Assembly (NCBI GenBank): GCA_023227645.1 | Contig: JALNVJ010000012.1 | Location: 1 to 19,400 of the forward strand | From: Bacteroidales bacterium | GTDB taxonomy: Bacteria > Bacteroidota > Bacteroidia > Bacteroidales > P3 | Length of the DNA stretch: 19,400 bases | Reading direction: 5' to 3' | In this document: positions 14,947-19,400 of the stretch, piece after piece | Position numbering within the stretch: the first letter of the stretch is position 1 | Layout of the letters: every line of letters starts with the position of its first letter | Made by a program: the position numbers and the translations under genes | The notes under the pieces: generated by a model | Told to the model about the DNA's origin: nothing | The model's database searches: none | The model's input: the letters and a program-made list of their open reading frames with translations, nothing else

Positions 14947-15195
14947 TTACTCCTCTTCTTCCATTTCCTCCTCCTTAGCATTAATGCAGTGAAGATTTTT
15001 AGCGTTATCACATTCATGATTAACAACATTACTTTGACAAGTACAGCCGTGCCTTTCACCTGTCAGAGGGTCAACTGTTGAGCATTGTTTTTTAAATTCT
15101 CCGCCCTTTTTCACAAACATCTTTATACCAATAAATGCAAAGCTTATTAAAAGAAGCGCAAAAGTTATTATAAAAACTGTTATTATTGTTTCCAT
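14947..15195 (-). CDS. Small one-helix cysteine-rich membrane protein, NqrM-like layout
   Basis: The 82-aa product has one N-terminal transmembrane helix (about 3-24, ITVFIITFALLLISFAFIGI). A basic stop-transfer segment (KMFVKKGGEFKK) is followed by a cluster of five cysteines (C38, C51, C53, C62, C70), then an acidic tail of mostly glutamates. A single helix followed by a short cysteine cluster resembles NqrM (DUF539), an iron-binding maturation factor for Na+-NQR, and related small Bacteroidota proteins. The resemblance is of layout only; no Nqr genes are in view. It probably binds metal. It is the last gene of the rsgA-dtd run. Confidence 0.75.
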   Translation of the reverse strand: METIITVFIITFALLLISFAFIGIKMFVKKGGEFKKQCSTVDPLTGERHGCTCQSNVVNHECDNAKNLHCINAKEEEMEEEE

Positions 15196-15328
15196 ATCTT
15201 TATTTTTTTATCAAAATTATCATTTCTTCTGAATATTTTCCCTATCAATCTTATGATTAAGAATATTAAAGCAAGAGCAATTAATACAATTATACCTGCA
15301 ATAATATTTACTAAAATTTCTCATCCAT
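15183..15328 (-). CDS. Possible 48-aa membrane micro-protein interrupted by a frameshift
   Basis: Directly after dtd, an ATG at 15328 opens MDEKF then hits TAG TAA. One frame back (-1), from 15314, the reading frame encodes a perfect transmembrane helix (LVNIIAGIIVLIALALIFLI) and a basic tail (RLIGKIFRRNDNFDKKIKI). It stops at 15183-15185, just inside the next gene. The membrane frame has no ATG, GTG or TTG start of its own. One extra T in the TTTT run at the join would give a single 48-aa protein. It could be a recent frameshift, a sequence error, or -1 slippage on AAATTTT. Hydrophobic AT-rich DNA can arise by chance, so confidence is low. Confidence 0.35.
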
Positions 15329-15330
15329 AT

Positions 15331-15783
15331 CTATTCAACGTTTTTACTATCAATAGTTATTGTTATTGGACCATCATTAATTAATGAAACCTCCATATCC
15401 GCACCGAACTCTCCAGTCTTTATCTCTTTTTCAAATTCTTTCTCAAGCTCATAAATAAATTTCTTATACATTGGTATAGCAATATCGGGTTTTGAGGCTC
15501 TTATATAAGTTGGTCTATTTCCTTTCTTTACACTTGCATGTAGGGTAAATTGACTTACCAAGAGAATTTCTCCTGAGATATCCTTTATTGAAAGATTCAT
15601 CACACCTTCGATATCATCAAATATCCTTAATTTACAGATCTTCTTTGTAAGAAAATCAATATCATTCTCAGTATCTTCATCTTCTATTCCCAAAAGTATT
15701 AATAGACCTTTCGAAATTAAGCTCTTCAGCCTATTATCAATCTTAACACTTGCCTGTTTAACTCTTTGAATAACTACCCTCAT
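15331..15783 (-). CDS. dtd: D-aminoacyl-tRNA deacylase
   Basis: DTD is a cytoplasmic dimer that hydrolyses D-amino acids (and Gly-tRNA-Ala) from mischarged tRNA, a proofreading step in translation. The 150-aa length is standard. The N-terminal MRVVIQRVKQASVKID, the motif SQFTL (77-81), GNRPTY (88-93), FGADMEV (126-132) and NDGPITI (136-142) containing the cross-subunit Gly138-Pro139 are all present. The start codon overlaps the rsgA stop by one base (TAATG), so the two genes are translationally coupled. Confidence 0.96.
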   Translation of the reverse strand: MRVVIQRVKQASVKIDNRLKSLISKGLLILLGIEDEDTENDIDFLTKKICKLRIFDDIEGVMNLSIKDISGEILLVSQFTLHASVKKGNRPTYIRASKPDIAIPMYKKFIYELEKEFEKEIKTGEFGADMEVSLINDGPITITIDSKNVE

Positions 15784-16724
15784 TACTTATCCTCCCACCT
15801 TTCAATCTTAAGCTCTTCTCCATGCATAATATTTAGATAGTTAGAGTAGCGTTCAATACTAATTTCTCCTTTTTCTACAGCTTCTTTTATTGCACATTTT
15901 GGTTCATGCTCATGTGTGCAATTATAATATTGACAATCTTTTAATCGAGCCCTCATTTCAGGATAATGAAGCCCTACTTCTTCTTTCTTAAAGTCAAACA
16001 TCCCAAATTCTTTTATCCCAGGGGTATCTATAATATCTCCTCCAAAACTTAGAGGGAACATTTCTGCAAAAGTTGTTGTGTGCATTCCTTTTTGATGGAC
16101 AGATGATATTAGTCCGGTCTTAAGATTTAAATTATTGTCAATTGCATTTATAAGAGCCGACTTCCCTACTCCAGAATGTCCTGAAAGTAGTGTTGTTTTG
16201 TTCTTCATCATCTCTCTTAATAATTCAACATTATCCCCTCTTAGAGCAGAAACCTCAACACATTTATAACCAACATTTTCATATATAAACTTAATTTCAT
16301 TAGCATAAGCCTGAGCCTCTTCATTATAAATATCAATCTTATTGAAAACAATTATTGTTGGTATTTGATGAGCCTCAGTTGTAACCAAAAACCTATCAAT
16401 AAATCCTGTAGAAGTTCGAGGGTAGGCTATGGTAGCTATTAAAAAAGCTTGGTCTATATTTGAAGCAATTATTTGTGAGCGTTTTGAAAGATTGGTAGAA
16501 CGACGAACCAAGGTGTTTTTCCTCTCATGAATATTTGCAATTACTCCTTCAATAGTTTGAGTTGGAGGAATAAAGTCAACAATATCCCCAACAGCAATAG
16601 GGTTAGTTGATTTGATATTTTTAAGCCTAAAGCTCCCTTTAATACGACATTCAACCAATTGGTTATTGTCTGTGCGTACTGTATAATGACTTCCTGTTGT
16701 TCTAATTACTTTTCCCTTTTGCAT
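15783..16724 (-). CDS. rsgA: Ribosome small-subunit-dependent GTPase A
   Basis: RsgA is a circularly permuted GTPase that checks late 30S maturation. The domain order is an OB fold (1-75), a permuted G domain with NKID (128-131) before the P-loop GHSGVGKSAL (182-191) and DTPG (233-236), and a zinc domain with C264, C269, H271 and C277. The 313-aa length is normal. The start (MQKGKVIRTTGSHYTVR) matches family N-termini. The exact promoter box TACCTTTG (16737-16730) sits only 5 nt before the ATG, so the transcript is probably leaderless or nearly so. It heads the run rsgA-dtd-small membrane proteins and is divergent from lepA. Confidence 0.96.
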   Translation of the reverse strand: MQKGKVIRTTGSHYTVRTDNNQLVECRIKGSFRLKNIKSTNPIAVGDIVDFIPPTQTIEGVIANIHERKNTLVRRSTNLSKRSQIIASNIDQAFLIATIAYPRTSTGFIDRFLVTTEAHQIPTIIVFNKIDIYNEEAQAYANEIKFIYENVGYKCVEVSALRGDNVELLREMMKNKTTLLSGHSGVGKSALINAIDNNLNLKTGLISSVHQKGMHTTTFAEMFPLSFGGDIIDTPGIKEFGMFDFKKEEVGLHYPEMRARLKDCQYYNCTHEHEPKCAIKEAVEKGEISIERYSNYLNIMHGEELKIERWEDK

Positions 16725-16729
16725 TAATG

Positions 16730-16764
16730 CAAAGGTATTATTATTTTTAGACTTAATAAAACAA
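16730..16764 (-). promoter_or_regulatory. Promoter for rsgA, implying a leaderless mRNA
   Basis: TACCTTTG on the minus strand (16737-16730) is an exact TANNTTTG box; TTG at 16764-16762 lies 24 nt upstream, slightly long. The ATG at 16724 follows the box by only 5 nt, about where transcription should begin. Confidence 0.5.
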
Positions 16765-16773
16765 TTTTATCTT

Positions 16774-16863
16774 TCTTTGTTTTAATTTCCTAGATCTTCG
16801 TTTTAATTTTCTCTTTCTTTGTTTTGAAATTTTCTTTCTTTGTTTCATTTTATTGTATCTTTG
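16774..16863 (+). repeat. Five in-phase copies of a 21-nt repeat ending in the lepA promoter
   Basis: TCTT(T/C)G begins at 16774, 16795, 16816, 16837 and 16858, each exactly 21 nt apart. The first four continue as TTTTAATTT-like tails. The fifth copy is the TCTTTG of the lepA -7 box. Three of the upstream copies read TTTCTTTG, one base from the TANNTTTG box. The unit equals two helical turns, so all copies face the same side of the DNA. Confidence 0.65.
16856..16863 (+). promoter_or_regulatory. -7 promoter box for lepA
   Basis: TATCTTTG is an exact TANNTTTG match followed by GC. Transcription near 16870 would give a leader of about 35 nt. No well-spaced TTG -33 box stands out in the T-rich repeat upstream. 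Confidence 0.5.
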
Positions 16864-16904
16864 CAAGTTAAATGTAAAACAAAGACATTGACCGAAAATT
16901 GCCG

Positions 16905-18692
16905 ATGAAAAATATAAGAAATTTTTGTATTATTGCCCATATCGACCATGGCAAAAGCACTCTAGCAGATAGACTTTTAGAACGTACTGGAACAATCACA
17001 CAAAGAGATATGCAATCCCAAATCTTAGATGATATGGATTTGGAGAAGGAAAGAGGAATTACTATTAAGTCTCATGCAATACAAATGGAGTATGAATACA
17101 AAGGAGAAAAATTCTTACTTAATCTTATTGACACCCCTGGACATGTTGACTTTAGCTATGAGGTTTCACGTTCAATTGCAGCCTGCGAAGGCGCTTTACT
17201 AATTATTGATGCAACACAAGGAATTCAAGCTCAAACAATTTCTAATCTTTATCTAGCTTTAGGTAATGACTTAGAGATTATCCCTGTTTTAAATAAAATG
17301 GACCTTCAAAACGCAATGCCAGAAGAGGTAAGCGACCAAATAATTGAACTTATTGGTTGTAATGAAGAAGATATTATACAGGCTAGCGGAAAAACAGGAC
17401 TTGGAATTGACGAAATATTATCAGCAATTATTGAAAAGGTTCCTTGTCCAAAGGGAGATCCAAATGCTCCACTTCAAGCCTTGGTTTTCGATTCTGTTTT
17501 TAATAGCTTTAGAGGTATAGTTTCATATTTCAGAATTCTTAATGGAACAATGACTAAAGGGGAAAAAGTTAAGTTCTTCCATACTAATAAAGAATATAAT
17601 GTTGATGAAGTTGGTGTTTTAAAACTTAAACCTGAACCCCGTCCTACTTTAGGCTGTGGACAGGTTGGTTATATCATTTCAGGTATAAAAACATCAAAAG
17701 AGGTTAATGTGGGAGACACAATAACCTCCGTTGAGAACCCTTGCAAAGAAGCTATTGACGGGTTTGAACATGTTAAGCCAATGGTTTACGCTGGGATTTA
17801 TCCTATTGATGCTGATGACTATGAAGACTTAAGAGCCTCTATTGAAAAACTACAACTAAATGATGCTAGCCTTACCTTTGAACCAGAAAGTTCTTTAGCC
17901 TTAGGATTTGGATTCCGTTGTGGTTTCTTAGGACTCCTACATATGGAAATTGTCCAAGAACGACTAACAAGAGAGTTCAATATTGATGTTATTACAACAG
18001 TTCCTAACGTAAACTACAAGGTTTATACCAATAAGAAGGAATGTATTAATGTTTATAACCCTTCAGGTTTGCCCGAACCAAATTATATCGATTATATTGA
18101 AGAACCATATATTATTGCTTCTATTATAACAAAGTCAGAATATATTGGAGCCATCCTTACACTTTGTATCGAAAAGCGAGGTATTCTTAAAAACCAGACC
18201 TATCTAACCTGCGATAGAGCAGAGATTATTTTTGAACTACCACTTGGAGAAGTTGTTTTTGATTTCTACGACAAACTTAAATCAATCTCAAAAGGATATG
18301 CTTCATTTGACTACCATCCTTCTGAATTCAAACCCTCTAAACTTGCTAGACTAGAAATTCTTTTAAATGGAGATCCCGTTGATGCACTCTCTACCCTAAC
18401 CCATGTTGATAATGCTTATCCACTAGGAAGGAAGATGTGTGAGAAGCTAAAAGAATTAATTCCAAGACAACAATTTGATATAGCAATTCAAGCAGCAATA
18501 GGATCTAAAATTATTGCTCGTGAAACTGTTAAGGCAGTAAGAAAAGACGTTACAGCAAAATGTTATGGAGGAGATATTTCACGTAAAAGGAAACTCTTAG
18601 ACAAACAAAAAGAAGGAAAGAAGAGAATGCGTCAAGTAGGTAACGTTGATGTTCCTCAGTCGGCCTTCCTTGCAGTATTGAAATTAGATTAA
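16905..18692 (+). CDS. lepA: Elongation factor 4 (LepA)
   Basis: LepA/EF4 is a ribosome-binding GTPase that can back-translocate stalled ribosomes and aids 30S assembly. From the ATG at 16905 it is 595 aa, normal for the family. A TTG two codons upstream is not needed. G1 is AHIDHGKST (11-19), G3 is DTPGHVDFSYEVSRS, and G4 is NKMD. The EF-G-like domains II, III and V follow (GFGFRCGFLGLLHMEIVQER is diagnostic). The LepA-specific C-terminal domain ends GKKRMRQVGNVDVPQSAFLA. All GTPase motifs are intact. It is divergent from rsgA and followed after 19 nt by a small membrane protein, probably cotranscribed. Confidence 0.97.
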   Translation: MKNIRNFCIIAHIDHGKSTLADRLLERTGTITQRDMQSQILDDMDLEKERGITIKSHAIQMEYEYKGEKFLLNLIDTPGHVDFSYEVSRSIAACEGALLIIDATQGIQAQTISNLYLALGNDLEIIPVLNKMDLQNAMPEEVSDQIIELIGCNEEDIIQASGKTGLGIDEILSAIIEKVPCPKGDPNAPLQALVFDSVFNSFRGIVSYFRILNGTMTKGEKVKFFHTNKEYNVDEVGVLKLKPEPRPTLGCGQVGYIISGIKTSKEVNVGDTITSVENPCKEAIDGFEHVKPMVYAGIYPIDADDYEDLRASIEKLQLNDASLTFEPESSLALGFGFRCGFLGLLHMEIVQERLTREFNIDVITTVPNVNYKVYTNKKECINVYNPSGLPEPNYIDYIEEPYIIASIITKSEYIGAILTLCIEKRGILKNQTYLTCDRAEIIFELPLGEVVFDFYDKLKSISKGYASFDYHPSEFKPSKLARLEILLNGDPVDALSTLTHVDNAYPLGRKMCEKLKELIPRQQFDIAIQAAIGSKIIARETVKAVRKDVTAKCYGGDISRKRKLLDKQKEGKKRMRQVGNVDVPQSAFLAVLKLD

Positions 18693-18711
18693 TAAATAAA
18701 TAAAACTAATT

Positions 18712-19254
18712 ATGACAATTACACTTTTTATTATCCTATCACTAACCTTTATATTAGCTATGTTTATTGTTGGCTACTATAATATTAAATCTCTTAGAGG
18801 TTTTATTGAGAGTGAACAAAAAATGAAACTCCTCGAACTTCATAAAATCCAGACCAAGGAAATAAGCACCATAGTTACCCCTATCCAACTCCAAGCTTAT
18901 GAAAGACTTATAATGCTTTTGGAAAGGATAAACTTAAGTTCATTAGTTACTCGTTGCTATCAAGCAGGTATGGAAACACAATTATTTAAGGATGTAATGA
19001 TTCAGACCATTAAGAACGAATATGAGTATAACCAATCTCAACAATTATATATATCCAATGAGGCTTGGGTTCATGTTAAGAATGCAAAGGATGAAACAAT
19101 CAGCCTAATAAATAATTTATATTCTAGCAACCAAACAGAAACCAACCCAACAGCCTTTGCAGGCAAGCTCTTAGAAAGCCTTGCAGGCAAGAAAGATATT
19201 ACAGAAAGAGCCTCAGAATTCTTAAAAGAAGAAATAAGTAAGAGATTTAATTAG
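18712..19254 (+). CDS. Conserved Bacteroidota one-helix membrane protein, function unknown
   Basis: The 180-aa product has one N-terminal transmembrane helix (about 3-22, ITLFIILSLTFILAMFIVGY). It is then cytoplasmic and largely alpha-helical. The motif LQAYERLIMLLERI (60-73) is one I associate with a conserved Bacteroidota family of unknown role. After a linker rich in Asn, Thr and Ser (about 138-148) comes a short amphipathic C-terminal helix (LLESLAGKKDITERASEFLK). There are no catalytic motifs. It follows lepA by 19 nt with no promoter or terminator between, so it is probably in the same transcript; a link to translation is only suggested by that. Confidence 0.8.
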   Translation: MTITLFIILSLTFILAMFIVGYYNIKSLRGFIESEQKMKLLELHKIQTKEISTIVTPIQLQAYERLIMLLERINLSSLVTRCYQAGMETQLFKDVMIQTIKNEYEYNQSQQLYISNEAWVHVKNAKDETISLINNLYSSNQTETNPTAFAGKLLESLAGKKDITERASEFLKEEISKRFN

Positions 19255-19305
19255 AATAATCCCTCTTTTTATAATAGTATAAGAATTTGCTAAAGACATA
19301 GATTT

Positions 19306-19400
19306 ATGCCAAGACCAAAGACAAAAGAAGAATTAATTTATATAGGAGAAGATAGTTTTGATAAATTATTTACCCTTATTAATTCTATATCTAAAGAGGA
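19306..19400 (+). CDS. ClbS/DfsB-like protein, N-terminal fragment cut by window edge
   Basis: Only 31 complete codons are visible. The opening MPRPKTKEELIYIGEDSFDK continuing LFTLINSISKEE matches the start typical of ClbS/DfsB (DUF1706) four-helix proteins, which begin with a RPKTKEEL phrase and a helix. In Escherichia coli, ClbS protects the producer of colibactin by opening the toxin's cyclopropane warhead; most relatives have no known role. The ATG at 19306 is the natural start. The active part lies outside the window, so activity cannot be judged. No promoter with an exact -7 box is visible in the 51 nt upstream. Confidence 0.6.
   Translation, partial: MPRPKTKEELIYIGEDSFDKLFTLINSISKE

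Noticed and set aside
16774..16863. CRISPR array interpretation of the 21-nt repeats
   Set aside because: The repeats are directly tandem with no unique spacers and no cas genes are nearby.
16899..16904. TTG start two codons upstream for lepA
   Set aside because: ATG 16905 gives the conserved MKNIRNF start and the normal 595-aa length.

Overview
The window is AT-rich chromosomal DNA from a member of the Bacteroidota, most likely an anaerobic Bacteroidales-type lineage. Evidence: Bacteroidota promoters (TTG, about 19-23 nt, then TANNTTTG) lie in front of several genes; start codons have A/T-rich leaders instead of Shine-Dalgarno sequences; one secreted protein ends in a type IX secretion (T9SS) C-terminal domain; YbeY carries the Asp-for-His change I recall as usual in this phylum; and the gene order hpt-adk-obgE is familiar from the group. 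The species cannot be named from the sequence.

Layout. 3-1805 (-): a secreted M6 metalloprotease, cut by the left edge. 2064-3038 (-): an FMN split-barrel protein and a small lipoprotein. 3225-7806 (+): an M20 amidohydrolase with its own promoter, then hpt, a double-length adenylate kinase, obgE and a PAP2 phosphatase. 7803-8735 (-): a T9SS cargo protein whose stop codon overlaps the PAP2 stop. 8995-11270 (-): ybeY-mnmG. After a 330-nt non-coding stretch with several stem-loops, 11601-14936 (+) holds a TM2-domain protein, a strong terminator, and a tight run of four exported proteins: LolA-like, a YidD with a signal peptide, and two related TPR proteins that end in TM2-like membrane hairpins. 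14947-16724 (-): rsgA, dtd, a possibly frame-broken micro-ORF and a one-helix cysteine-rich protein. 16905-19254 (+): lepA and a conserved one-helix protein. 19306-19400 (+): the start of a ClbS/DfsB-like gene.

How the genes fit together. Housekeeping functions dominate: purine salvage and nucleotide balance (hpt, adk), ribosome assembly and translation GTPases (obgE, rsgA, lepA), and RNA or tRNA quality (ybeY, mnmG, dtd). The least expected part is 11601-14936. YidD normally sits beside rpmH-rnpA-yidC and acts at the cytoplasmic face of the inner membrane. Here it has a signal peptide and is translationally packed with a LolA-like protein and paired TPR/TM2-like proteins, which suggests an undescribed envelope machine. 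Other points of interest are a tandem adenylate kinase with an apparently dead second half, and a five-fold 21-nt repeat upstream of lepA whose last unit is the -7 promoter element.
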